A DNA stretch of 64,000 nucleotides from the NCBI GenBank assembly GCA_007449985.2, contig VIIQ02000571.1, forward strand, positions 434,001 to 498,000. The letters run 5' to 3'. The notes below the pieces were generated by a model. That model saw only the letters and a list, made by a program, of their open reading frames with translations, did no database searches and had not been told where the DNA came from. Made by a program: the position numbers and the translations under genes. Below, piece after piece: positions 34,588-47,400 of this stretch. Within the stretch, counting starts at the first letter, position 1; each line of letters opens with the position of its first letter. The DNA comes from Desmodesmus armatus. Its lineage: Eukaryota; Chlorophyta; Chlorophyceae; Sphaeropleales; Scenedesmaceae.

Positions 34588-34706
34588 TGGGCTTGTTCAG
34601 CTCAGCCCAGCGCTTCTTTGGTGGCTGGGCATGGGGTGCTCAGGGGCAACGTGGATTACAATGCTCTGTCTATTCATGCGCATGCGCGGGGTGCAGGAAT
34701 GCCTAG
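32460..34706 (+). CDS. Ala/Ser/Gln-rich protein of unknown function
   Basis: Three-exon model: 32460-32479 (MRKTSE, donor GTAAGC), 32648-32706 (acceptor TGTGCAG, donor GTGAGC) and 33568-34706 (acceptor CCTGCAG). Phases 2 and 1 match, joining MRKTSEK, TDLYLRVEDAQDALRKLL and LEIKLRPIAGPLKK without a break. The last exon is a long open frame of low-complexity Ala/Ser/Gln sequence with islands (DPFEVLGPYRG, FTFQHLPPAEPVHENPF, RVTIIHDSDGNAIG), a poly-Gln run from (CAG)n near 34552-34586, and a Cys-rich end. No known domain was recognised. The start may be internal: the ATG sits exactly at the edge of the duplicated segment, so the true 5' part could have been cut off. A degenerate inverted copy lies at 22.5-23.1 kb. 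A TGTAA is at 35054-35058. Confidence 0.6.
33105..33500. repeat. Intronic minisatellite, about 110-bp units
   Basis: About four diverged units containing CGCAGAACAAG, GTGT..CTGCACTCTC, TGCTTGCAGGA(T/A)CCCAACTGTG and GGCAAGCATGTCCTGCGCA. They fill the second intron of the 32-34 kb gene. Every unit carries a CTTGCAG acceptor-like word. Confidence 0.85.
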
Positions 34707-36222
34707 TGTGTGCCCTGCTTGACTCAGGGCATCTGCTGCAGCCTGTTTGCCTCGGGTTTTGTGGCGGCATTTGAGTGGATCGTGCAGAGCTGTGCTGGTG
34801 TGCAATGTGTTGTGTGACGGCGATGGTGTGGTTGCTGCAGGAGTGCTGCATTGAGTCTCTTGCAGGGCTCAAAGTGCAGCAGGTGCAGTGCTTTGACGCC
34901 ACCAGCAGGTGTGCGTGCTCAGTGTCCTGCCTTGTCTTCAAGCTGTCCTTGATGTAGGTTTTTGGCAGCGGCGGTGGTGTGACAAGTGGGAACAAACACG
35001 ATACCCTGCAGGAGTGTTGAACTGCATTTGATCGCAGTCCTTATCCCGTTAACTGTAACATAGTGTTCCTGGGGTTTGTTTCAGCTCCTATTTGCCCAAA
35101 CTTGAAGATGCTACCTGGCTCGGTCACCCCCGCCCCTTTGCCGCACCATACTGTTGCACACTCATTTGATACAGGCAACATTCTCGGTGGTCCGCTTGAA
35201 TAGCACCCAACACCCGTTCGACCAACTGACAGCCCCCATACTTATCTCTTCTGATTCTTGGGCTGGAATGGAGCCATGCCTGCCCTAGTGTGCCGAGGGC
35301 GTTACTCCAGCCACTGACAGGACTGACTGAGCACCTTGGCCAATTACATCACATTTGCACACAAGTCATAGGTCTGGCACTGGTCACTGGCAAGCAACAC
35401 ATCTTGCCACAAACACCACAGTGGGAGCGCTGCTGCATTTGACGCAAAGATATGTCGTCATCTGCACCAGCAGCACAACCGATGCCAGCCACACCAGCAG
35501 CACAACCAATGCCAACCAAGGTACTATAATCAAACAAGGTAACAACGATGTAAAACAACCTGCCCTGCTTGGGCCGCTTGCATGCGCGTGAAGCTGCTGC
35601 CTTGTGCGCCCTCGCACCTCGCAGCTTCAACAGCCCAGCAGGGCATCGCACACTCACTGACTGCTTGCCTGCCCAACAGCACTCACAGCTGCTCTAGCAA
35701 CTGCAGTCTAGAGTGGCAAACAAGATCACAATTCCTGGCCAGCTGTCCACAGTCCCATGAAGCAACGCAGTGTGTTTGACAGTCGCCTGCTGTCACAAGC
35801 TGCCGACACGTACTGCAGATCACTGCAGGCACGAAGTAACTCTGCGCACACCAACACACAAACAACGGACAAGAGATGCTGCGAACTACCAGCAGATCCG
35901 CCCAACCTGACCCAAGCTGTCAACAACCCCCCACAGCACCGCAATCAGCCTGCCAGAGGCAACCCTGCCCACCGCTGTACACATCAGTGGTTCTGCTGCC
36001 TGTCCACCCCGACCACTGCCCCCCAAAAAATGTGGCACACTGCCTGCAGCACTGCCGACTGGCCAGCAGGCAGGCTTGCACAACAGCAGCACCTCTCGCC
36101 TGCTGCAGCCGAAACGACAGCTACCGCCCCGCTGAGGTGCTGCCAGCACCGCTGCTGGTGCCCCCTGCCGCTACTGGTGATGCTGATAGCGCTGCGCTGC
36201 GCGGCAGCGCAAGCAGGCCCGC
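34707..36222. other. Intergenic between convergent genes
   Basis: The presumed 3' UTRs of the 34-kb gene (plus) and the MUT9-like kinase (minus) meet here. It contains a small direct repeat (GCCAGCCACACCAGCAGCACAACC, near 35463-35505). No gene is supported. Confidence 0.5.
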
Positions 36223-39200
36223 TCAGCTGACAGTGCGGCCGTACGCGATGCCTGCGATGTACAGGTTCTTGGCCCACTTCTCCTTCACATGGCTGCTGGG
36301 GAAGGCGCTGGTGCGCAACGTCTCCTGCAGGCAACACAGTGGGCCGGATGCAGTGCGTGAGCAGGGCAGAGGAGATGAACTCTGCAGTGATGACCCTCAG
36401 CAACCGTCAAGACCGCACACCAGTGTCAACCTGAGTGTCAACCTGTGTGGTGCAGAGAAGAAACCAAGGCTGTACGTGAATGAGGCACCACAAAATCGCT
36501 GAAGGACCACCACATCCACCAACGCGCATGACATACGTAGCGCCCGCTCATACCTGTGTCTCGTCCATAGGCCGCCTGCGTGGCACGCTCAGCACGAACG
36601 CGCTCTGGTCCGGTGTGGCTGCGCAGGCAGTGATGCGGAAGCCAGCGTCCCAGCGGCGGTGGATGCCCTCAGAGGGGTACTGGAAGTCCAGCTCCACACA
36701 CTGCAGGTGCGACAACCAGAGCACACGGTCACTGATCATAACAAACACCGCTCATGCATGCAATGGCAACGACAGTATCAAGCTGAAATGGCAACGACAG
36801 TATCAAGCTGAGTGTGGCACCCATTCATTGACTGTGGCAGCGACCACGACAGACTTCACTCATTCAGTGTTAGAAGCGTGACGAAATGCATGGGTGCACA
36901 AGATGCAAGACTGACTGCACAGGACCTCAAGCACAGCCGCAGCGGCGCGCACCTGGTCCACAAAGCCTGCGTTGCGGCTCATGACCACGGCCCAGCGTGT
37001 GTGGCTGGTGGCCATGCTGGTGACGTAGAAGCCCTCCTTCCACTTCTTGTTGATCCACTTGAAGGGGAAGCTGTCGCTGACCTGCAGCAGCACCAAAACA
37101 CACAGCAGGAACAGGTCAGCGCCCGGCGCTGCTAACATCATGACATCCTCTGCAAGCTGCTCTTGCCACAGGGACAGCCGCTGCTGTTCTTACATGCACT
37201 ACACGACACTTGCCGAAGAACAACATTGCAGCGGCAGTGACATCAAGGCATGCGGGCTAGCACCTCCAGCTGACTCATCACAACAGAGCAAGCTGCGCAC
37301 AAACACCAAGCTGCATGATAGGCACCAACCCAATCCAGGCCAGCGTCCACCCCCACCTTGTAGCTCTGCTGCGTGTATGGTGTGCCCTTGGACATGACCA
37401 CCAGGCTGGCACTGGACATGCTGCCCGCCATAGCCGTGATGTAGTAGCCCTCCTCCCACTTCTCCTGCGCATCCGCGCAGCACGCCGCAACGCAACACAC
37501 AATCAGCACACGCCCTGTCGGAACCTAGATAGCGGCAGTTGCTCCTGCAAGCTTCAGCCCCCAGCACGAGCTGCTAACTGGCCAGCCAAGGCCAGCACAT
37601 GCCTGCATGGGAGTTGATGCCTAAACCCACATGCCTCACAGCGCCACTGAACTAGGAAAGTATTGCACCAGTGTGTTCAAGTGCCCAGCACAGTCACATG
37701 TGTGGAAGCTTTCTGACACAACCATGCTTTTACAATCATGCCGGGCTCACCATGATCCACTCCTTGGGCAGGAACTGGTTGCTGAGGCTGTAGGTCTGCG
37801 CTGTGAACCCCGTGCCAGCATCCATGATCAGCGCCCACAGCTCCTGCAAAAGAAACACACCAACAACATGTTGAGCAAATCAGCCTTGGTGATAGAGCAC
37901 AGCACAACTTGTCCTGGTACATCCTGCCAAGAAACTGGGCCGCAAGCTTGACGTGGCAGTGGCACGGCACCATCACAGCACATGAAGGGGGTTGCAGGGG
38001 CGAAGCCGCCCCCAACAGGGTAGGAAGCACATGCACCTTGATGGGTTGGCAAGCTGTGTGCCGTAGTCAAGTCAGCCAGACCCTGTAATCCCAGTCAATG
38101 AACACACTACTTTTCCTTCCACGCATACCTGACAGCAGGCCACGCTGCTGATGTACAGCCCGTCATCGTTGCCCTTCTCCACGTGCTGGTCCACGCGGGT
38201 GTTGGCCACGTTGTAGTGGTACCTGCAGACAGTGCCAATTGCATTATGACGTCTCAGCAGAGCCCGAGATACTGGTAATAAGCACAAGGCGCAAACCAAG
38301 GCACACTGCCACTGGCAAACATCAAGGCATGCCCACTCAGCCAGCTGCGACCCCAGCCTGATGCCCGTGTATCCACACTGACACAAACCCAAGCACCAAG
38401 GCAGTCTATGCAGAAAAACTCCAACATTCCCGCATCAGCCAGCGAGCTTAGGGCTCATGATCCGGGCCCTAGACGCAGACCCAGATTACACAGCTCAACG
38501 AGTTCCACCCCGCATTGCACTCACCGCTGCTTCATGGGCCTGTGTGCATTGTAGACCGTGATCCACTGCGTGGCTGGCAGGCCCAGCCGCACCTTCTTCT
38601 TGGGTGCTGTGTCCTCAGCCAGCTCGTCAGTCTCACGGCCACGCTTCTGGCCCACAGCAACAGCCAGCAGCTGCACAGGCAAAGGCACAATGTCGCGGGT
38701 CACGGCATGAGGCACATCAGCGTCAAGGGAGAACGCATGAGGAGCCAGAGCAACAGGCACATCACACGCAACGCAGAGCGCATGACGCATAGAGCAGCAG
38801 GGTGTAGCGAGGGTTTCAAGCAGGCTGACGTCGTGCTGATCTCATGACCAAGTTGCTGGCATCAGTGGCCGGCCACCCAGGATCCCCCAGTCAGCTGTCG
38901 ACTTGCGCTCTTCCAAGCTGCCACTGCTGCTGGCGTGTGGCCACATCTGCCAGCAACCTTGCTGAAGCTGAAGCTTTTTGGCACCCGTAAATCCGTTCCT
39001 GCCCTCTCACCTTGTTGGCGCCCTCTGTGAGGATGGGGCGCTGGGGAGCAGGGCCGCACAGGGGCTCAAACAGCTTCATGTAGGCCTCGTACTTGGGCTG
39101 CAGCAGCACACAGACACACAAGGTGGACGTTTCAGCATACACCATGCAGTACTTAGAGCTCTCTGCTTCTATCCTCTTTCCCCCTCATCTAAAATCCCGC

Positions 39201-42115
39201 TTCTTTTCATCACACCACAGGCATCCAAACTCCGCTGCTAGGCGAGTGGCCAACTGCATGCACACGAATAAGGCAGGCGCCAGACTGGGAGGTCAACAGC
39301 ATGCATGTGTGCAAGCTGTGCAGCCAGGCAAGCAGTCAACTCCACAAGTTGAGCTGCATGGGGGCTGCCGTACCTCCTCGTCAAACTTCTGGTTGACCAC
39401 GCCCTCTGTGAACTGCCTGAACGCTGGCGGCGTGTACCGGCACAGCATCTCTGCGCTGGTGGCCATCTTCTTTTTGCACACCAGGTAGCCCTTGTTGTCA
39501 CCCTGCGGCAGGGCACAGCCACAGTGCAGCAGGACACAGCACAGCGCATGTAAGCAACCTCACGCACAGTGCAGCCCTGCCCCGCTGCGGGTGAGCAGGT
39601 AGGCAGGGAAAGCATTGATGACGATGCACGTGCATTGGGCCCCACACTGCTAAAACTTCTGCCACACATATGTCCCTGATGTGGCCCTGATAACTGTTTG
39701 TAACAGCATCAACACACACATGGGCATATCCTAATCATTTGCAGGGCCCTAAGGTAGCAGCACCAACCTCTACAAGCAGGGCGACTGACGAAACAATAAC
39801 AATACAGAACCCAAAGGCTTCTCACCTGGTACCCCTGCCATGGCAGGCGGCCCTTCAGCAGGAACAGCAGCGTGTAGGCCAAGCTCTCCAAGTCGTCACG
39901 CCTGCTTGCTGTGCGACCCAGGTGTGCGTGCACAGATGCGTAGCGCACAGTGCCCCTGAACACGTCTGGCCGCTGGTCATACTCCACGTGCGTGCCGCAC
40001 ACCGTGTCCTTCCAGCGCGTCGCTGCACACACAACAGCAGCAGGACACAAGTGATGCAGCTGTGTTGGGAGTGCACCCAACCAACCGTACGGCTTGGCTT
40101 CAACCAAATCACCCCCCTCCCCCTGTAAGAACACCGCAAAACACACCAACCCCAAGCCCACCAGGCACCAGCTGATGACCCCACTACCAGTGCGCAGTCA
40201 CTGCACCACGAACTCTCAAGTCCATACCCGATTAGCATCCACAATTCCAGCAGAGGAGCGCCTACAAATTGAGTCCACCACGCAGGTAACTATGCCTGCA
40301 CAACCCAGCAACTTTCAGCCCAAACCCAAGCACCACAGGGGCCTCGGCACTCACCCAGCCCCAGGTCCACCAGGTACAGCCGCTTCTCATTGGGCGTGCC
40401 AGCCTGGCCCAGCAGGAAGTTCTCCGGCTTCACGTCACCGTGCACGTAGCTGCAGCACAGCACAGCGCAGATGGACAGACGCGCAGGGCAGCAATGGCGG
40501 GTCAGCACAGGCGGATCAGGTGGGTCAGCACCTGGAAAGTGTTACAAGAGAGTCAAGGGGGCCATCGCCCCCCTACGGCCCCCAAGCTTGATGTAGACAA
40601 ACATGAGCGCATCCCTTGCTGACTGTCCTCGGGTTGTGACGCCACCTGCTGCTGTCAATGGACAGAGCCACCAGCCACACTGCTACCTGCTACAGCTGCC
40701 CCCTCCCCAACTCTGTCCCGCAGCTGCCTCCTGCCCAACCCAGTCCTGCAGCTGCGCACAGACCCTTGACGGCCCGCCGAGGCTGCTGTGCTCCTGGATG
40801 CTGACTGACTACCAGGCCCTGTCTGCTGCCCAGCTGCCCCTCGCTGCCCTGCTGCTCACCCCTTGCTGTGCAGGTCCTTGAGGATGGACAGCGCCTCCAC
40901 AGCAATGCAGGCCACCATCTCCTGCGTCATGACCTGACCCTGGCTGTTCCAGACATCCCACAAGCTGGGCCCCAGCATGTCCATGGCCTGCATAGCACAC
41001 ACAGGCAGCATGGCACACGACCAGATGACACAGCCGGATCTGCAGAAGGGGTTAGGGGGACACTGGGGTGGTGAAGCTGCCATACAAAATTTTGGGACCC
41101 ATCCGCATAATCAGCATTGAAACCTTGTCGTAACAGCTGATCACTTACCATGATGTAATAGTCCCCCTGGCGGCCCTTGTAGTGCACCTTGGGGATGCCG
41201 TGCACACCGCCCAGCGACCTGCACAGCAGCAGGGCCAGCACGCGGCAGTTGAGTGACCAGCCAGCTGTTCACCAGCAACAAGATTGAAAAAGCTGCAGAC
41301 TTGCAGACGCTGTTCATGCCCCAAACTGCCAACAAGCCACAAGCACGAGACCAACTGACCACCATCATTGCAGGCATGGCGGCAGCTGCTGCTGAATAGG
41401 TGGTTGCTGGAGTCACTTACTGGTACACCGACCACTCGTATGGAGGCCCATAGTTGCATCCTTTGCTGCTTCTGTGCTCAAACTTGAGTGCCACCTGCAT
41501 CAACAAGGCAGAGTGAGTCACGTGCTCTTGCGCGTCTCAACAGATCTGTTTGCGGCAGGCTCAGGGACACCTACCAGGTTGGCGTTTACGCCATCCCGCT
41601 GCTTGGTGGCGTTGACACGCCTGCCTATGAAGACTTGCCCGAAGCCTCCTTTGCCCAGCTTCCTGTCCACATAGTACTCAGGGCCACCACCAACTTGCAC
41701 CTGCAGCAGCAGCGCGACATGCAGGAGCTGTCTGTCATGGCCTTGGCCGCCCTCCTCAGTCCTGCACGTCTTGCATGTGTGCCAGTAAGATTCAAAACGT
41801 CCCGTATCCGCAGCTGACTGCGTAGCAGCATGCATCAGAACCTTGGGGGCAGGACCACCATCACTGATGACATCTGTGCTGAGCCCATGCCACGCTGCCG
41901 TGCTGCCGCACCTTCTCGGGCAGGGGTGCGCTGTCATCGTCCTTTTTCTCTGTGTGCTTCTCCTTGGGGTCCGTGCCCCCTTCCTGCTTCATTTCCACTG
42001 GGGGTGCTGCTGCTACCGGAGCTTTCTTATCTGATCTGCCAGTTCCCTGTGCTCCCTGTGCTAACTTTTCTCTTGCGACGGCCGCTGCCTTCCTTGTTGG
42101 CCGGCCCTGTGGCAT
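36223..42115 (-). CDS. MUT9: MUT9-like Ser/Thr protein kinase (CK1-related)
   Basis: Sixteen exons, all junctions in phase, 642 residues: 41912-42115, 41575-41700, 41421-41494, 41149-41218, 40860-40987, 40355-40449, 39826-40022, 39374-39502, 39011-39097, 38525-38670, 38129-38222, 37751-37843, 37357-37464, 36953-37081, 36554-36700, 36223-36324. A basic/acidic N-terminal tail precedes the kinase. Visible motifs are [11 protein letters not shown] (ATP loop), VALKFEHR (catalytic Lys), [14 protein letters not shown] (catalytic loop), VDLGLATRW (DLG in place of DFG), [19 protein letters not shown] and [26 protein letters not shown]. These are hallmarks of the plant MLK / Chlamydomonas Mut9p group. 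After a nuclear-type basic patch (KKKVRLG) comes the family's C-terminal domain with W..[12 protein letters not shown] repeats. Family members phosphorylate histones H3 and H2A and act in gene silencing and light or circadian signalling. The nuclear role is inferred from the family. Confidence 0.95.
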
Positions 42116-44488
42116 ATCCTAGCTCAAGAGCAGCATGCAGAACAAGAGCAGTGCTCCTCCATTCTCTGATGTGCCAAGGTCTGAGCACCCTTAAGCCGCT
42201 GGAAACAGCCCTTAACAGCGGTTAGACTCTGATCTGGCCCCTGCACCTGCACCTAGGCTGTTTCAGGTTGTGTGACTAACTGTACTGTGACAACTGACGT
42301 GCAGCGCAGTCTTCGTGCAGGAGAATAGATGCTGCAGTCTGGTCACCCAGTTGAAGATGAACGCCCAGTTGACGATAAATGCAAACATTCTGCTGATCAT
42401 CATGCAAGTTTTATGCCCTGCAGTCGCTTTGAGCGTGTGTGTCCGGGGTTTTCTTGGTGACCCCCTGTCCAAGACTTTGGCGCGTTGCCAAGGGGGGGTG
42501 CAGCAGCCTCACCATTGAGGGGCTAAATGCCTTGACTGGGACCTCCGCGTGAACCTGCATTGTGCCCAGTGCTTGAACTGAGTGACACGCCACCCAGCCT
42601 GATGAACGTTCATGGATGGCCCAGCTTGCATAGCACCAGGGGTTGCGTCACATCCAGCGAGCTGTAATGCAAGTTGGTGCGCCACTTACGCAGCGGCCTG
42701 CACTGACACACAAGCCATGCTTCACCACATAAGGGACACAAACCCCTACCTGCAGTTCCCTACCGTCAAGGGTGTGTTTGCCACACTTGGGGAACACCCA
42801 AAAACAAACAAAGGCATGCCTAGGCAGTTGTCCAGACACGCCCGTGCGTGTCAGCACACATATACAAGTTGATCCCCTACAACGACTTCTGTACAAGGAA
42901 TGAACAAAGGGGACAAGCTAGTCCCCAGCGTTGAACGAAGCAATAGGTGTCAACAAGCATCTCCAGTAATGGAGACACGCAGCTCACAGCAGTTCTCCTG
43001 ACAAAACCATTGGCGGCAGCGTCCTACACATTCCAGCACCTTCTTGCACCACAGCACACCCCATAATGCCTGTCAGCGTCACAGGGTTTAGTGGTGGTGA
43101 TTTCGGCAACATTCCCCAGCAGTCATGACTCCCAAACGGCGCATTTCTATCTGTCGGGCAACCAGCAGCTGCAGCCGGCATGTCATGCGATGTGAACCGC
43201 CCGCTGCACCTGGCAGCTGTACCCCTGCGTCCCAACATGGGGGCCGAACAGTGCACAAGTACCACAACAAATAGGAAGTCATCAAACCCCTATCATTTAG
43301 GAGGGCTAACCCGCCTAAACCCAGCCGGCCACAGGTACACAAACAGGCTGCAAGGGCAGCAGCCAGCACCATGCCTACTGCTGAAGATGCCAGGTACACA
43401 TTAGCAGGCATATGCACTCTTCAACCACGTACTGAGGCCACCAATGTCGGCGCTGAACTACAGCCTGCCAGTTATGGTGCCACAAGCTGTACCTGCCAGG
43501 GATGTGTCAATGTAACACCAACAACTGCCAACGGTAAGGACAACTCAGGGGCTGCTCAGACACAGCAACAGCAGCAGCACACGTGTTGCCACCCGTGCCG
43601 TCACAAAAACTGGCAGTGCTCGCTGCGCGCTTGGCAGGTATGCTGTCTGCCAACAACACCAAAGCGACTGGCAGGCAGGACCGAAGACCCGACAACACAG
43701 CACAGCTGCCCCGCACAAAAACCATGGGTTCTACGGACAGCATGCCGCAGCATGCACAGGCCCGGCAGAAGGCATCACCCACTGCTACAGTCCGCGCACA
43801 GGACAGCACGTCAGGTGCCTCAAGTGGGGTTCAGTGCACACCACACCACATGGCCTGTCAATGGGCCAACAGCACCCTGGTAAAACCAAAAAATGGGGCC
43901 AACAGCACCCCAGCTGGGTGCACAACAGCAAACCAGCTGTCTAGGAGCCAACATTCTGCATGCCTGGACGCCAGCGCTGCTCTGCTGCTGCGCTCGTCGC
44001 TGCTGCTGCGACAAACTTCGTCACAGCGCCAGCACACACTCCCAGCTGAAGTGCGATACTGGCGCCGGTAACACGCAGCATACTCAAACCTTGCACGACC
44101 CTGCAGCATGAACTGCACCCGACACTGACAAGGCTCGGCCCCGGCCAAAGCAACTGCTGCCACGCAGGCCTGCGGCCGCAACAGCTGCAGCAACCTGGGC
44201 TGGCAATTCAAGGGCCTGCAGCCGGAACAGCTGCTGCCGGTCGGGAGGAGGCGCAGGGGCCTGCAGCCACGCTAATCACAGCAACCTGCCTGGGACTTGC
44301 ACCTACAAGTCAGGCACGCGTGAGAGGGTAGCACACAACTGGGCCAGGCATGGGCCCTGCCTGCAGCGCTGTGATGCCCTGCTCCCCGACATGCGGCCGT
44401 TCTGTGCTATCGCAAAAATGCAGCAGCACTGCCTGAGACCCCACTTATGAGTGAGCCACGTGTGAGAAGGTGTAGGCCCGGGCGCTGC
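42116..44488. other. Spacer between MUT9-like and PDE genes, no supported gene
   Basis: Contains the upstream flank of the kinase gene and the 3' flank of the phosphodiesterase. Low-complexity frames occur (43371-43883 plus; 43507-43809 minus) without domains. A degenerate copy of the phosphodiesterase 3' end (CTGCAGCGCTGTGATGCCCTGCT) lies near 44363-44385. Confidence 0.5.
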
Positions 44489-47400
44489 CTACAGCGCTGT
44501 GATGCCCTGCTTGATGAGGTCCTGCCAGTGTGCCATGTTGGCCTCGTAGTTGGCCAGGGCCAGCTGCGCGCTGACAGGCGCGATGCGCGACAGGGCCTCG
44601 TAACACGGCCGCGCAAACAGCTCCAGAAACACCTGCAGCAGCAGCAGCACTCACAGCTTGCAGACGGGAGCATGTTTCATGCTACCTACCAACCCTAACA
44701 AGATAGTAGGCAAGGTAATGGCGAAGTAAAAGCCTTCAAGCATAGCATGGAGGACAGGATATCTTGTGTTGCTGTCAACACACTGTGGAGGGCAAACTAC
44801 ACAACAAGGAGCTGATGGAGCCTTGCACCAATAAGGTGTACTGCCCAAGCACTGGTGCATGTCATCTTGACATGTCACCATGCAAGGGTGACGGGTGTGA
44901 TACACGACTACAACTACTTGACTGGATCAGGGTCTTGCCTGATCGCCCTTTCAGGAGCCAAACACGGATACACACCTTCTGGCTGCGTGGCAGGTTGGCA
45001 TTTGCACGGTCGTTCAAGGGACTGACCGGCAGGCCCAGCATGTGCTCCTTGTCACCCTGCTCCTGGAACTCTGTTGCGGTGGAAGGCGCCAAAGCAGATG
45101 CCCAGGGCAACAGCAGCAGATCAGACAGCAGGGCTGTGAACGCATCAGGCCTTTGATGTGTGCATCCAGTCACCAGTGAGTGTGCACATTTGCTTGATAG
45201 GGCAGCACCTTTCCTGGCCGCCAGAAATGTGACGACTTCGATAGGCAAAACATCAGCTGCAGTGCTCAACACAAGGCTGCCCTCAATTCAAAACCCTGAA
45301 CCCTGCTGCAACACAGATGTGGGGTTGCATTCCAGCGCCAGCCACGGCTCTTACCCTGCGTGACCCGTTTGGCCCACTCCTGCGCCACATGCAGCGGCTT
45401 CACCGCGTTTGAGATGTCCGCAGCATGCATGATCATGCAGAGCCCGTGCGTGCGCGCCACTGCATTCCACTGGCTGAGGTCCAGCCCAAACAGACCCACG
45501 TCTGCCTGGAAGTCTGACAGCAGGCTGTGGTGGACCTGTGGCAGGCACACAGACACACATATGCAAGGGGTGTGTCCGAGCATTACAAACACGAGCAACA
45601 GGGTGAGGGCCTGCCTGTACGCTCAGTACTCAAACGTGCATGTACACCCCCATGTGCTGGACCTGCGGCAAGCACACATACACGAACATGCAAGCCTCGA
45701 ATGTAATGAGCTTCATCGCATGGTGACAATCAGGATGACAGCACCTGCCTGCCACGGACATATTCTTGAGCACGCCAACGCCCTTGCCTGCGCAATGAGC
45801 AAGGGTACGGACGACCAACACGCCAGCGAGAACGCCACAGTGCGCTTGATGCTGTGATGCAAGCAGTCATACCAGGCACGTCGTGCAGGACCGACTAGTC
45901 ACCTGGGTTGCCTGGGCAGCTAGCCCCCTGCACCCACCTTCATATCCGTGGACAGCACAATATCGACCATCAAGCTGCGTATGAATGTGTAGCTCTCCTT
46001 GGGGAGGTGAGCAAGGAAGTTGTTGTGGGGCTTGAGCAGCAGCCTGAACGCGACAGCCAGGTGGAAGTTCTCATTCACACTGACGTCGTTGTACGTTATG
46101 GCTGTCTCCGCATGCGTGTTGATGAGGAAGTCATTGCTCAAGCCTGCACAACGCGATCAGTACAGTGCAGTACAGCAGAAACAGTACAGGTGTAACAGCA
46201 TTCAGACGTTCAATATAGGCGGTGTGAGCGTCCAGCTGATGGCGCTTACTGCTGGTCAGGCGGTGTGCATGTGCTGGGCAGTGACAGCCATTTGACGGCC
46301 GTCAACAGTGTTTCCTCGCCACATGTCGCCTGCCTGCTGGATCCTGCCAAACGCATGAGTCATGCGGCATGACACACGCTGACAAGCGCACATGTGAGCC
46401 AGCAGACCCTCAGGACTGCGATGACAGCATGGACTCCTTCGGCTTGCCAGGCTGTGTCGACAAGCTACTACACCTAACAGTGTGCCTAACAGTCAGGCAT
46501 GATTATGGGTGTCAAAAACTTCCATGTACATCACAAAGAGATTCCACTTTAAGGCGCAACCTATATCTGTGAAGACGTCCACCCCAGCCACACGCACCTG
46601 GATGACCCACGTCATGCACAATGGCCGCCAGCACGACAGACAGCAGCTCCAACGTGGTCATCTGCTCCTTCAGGTTGTCCTGCAGGAACACACAGCACAG
46701 CACAGCAGCTGATGTGCTGTCTGCATGTGCTACTGTGTTGCAGGGCACCGATCACTACCACATCATGGAATTTGTACACTCCTTACCCACACCATGCACC
46801 GTGCTGCAGCTACAATCTGATGCGAGGTGTGTAGACACAGGGAGTGCATCCAGCCAATGCAACCATCCAAGGATGTGACATTCCGAAGTTGGGTATAAGC
46901 GCGTGGGGGCGCCCAGTAAAAATTGTACTCAATCATGAATAATAAAAGGAAGTGTGTTTCGGGCGCGGCAAGCAACTGCACAGGAGCTACACCCCTGCAT
47001 CACCCCTGAACCACGCGGCAGCAACATCAAAACCCACCAGCAAGACGATCGCCCCAACCGTCTGCACCACGTCCGCCGCATGCACGTTGCTGTGGTAGGG
47101 GTTGTTGGGATACTTCCTCTCCACCGCGCGCAAGAAGTTTTTCAGCTTGTCCACTGGTAGCTGCAGCTCCTCTATGAGGTTCAGCCGCCGCAGCAGGGCC
47201 ATGGAGACAGCCTCCAGCGGCCGCCCCTGTGTCAGGCCCTGCAGCTTGAACACGTCAAAGCTGTTGAAGCTCGAGAGCTGCATGCGGCAGGGCAGGCAGG
47301 ATAGGTGTGGCAGTGCACAAGCGGTGCGCTGAGACCTGTTGTAAAACACGCCTTGACACCTCAACACTTCAGGCAGGTTCTGCCCCTGGCGAACACCCCT

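Noticed and set aside
36762..36812. 25-bp direct repeat (AATGGCAACGACAGTATCAAG twice)
   Set aside because: A simple intronic duplication in the kinase gene with no further structure.
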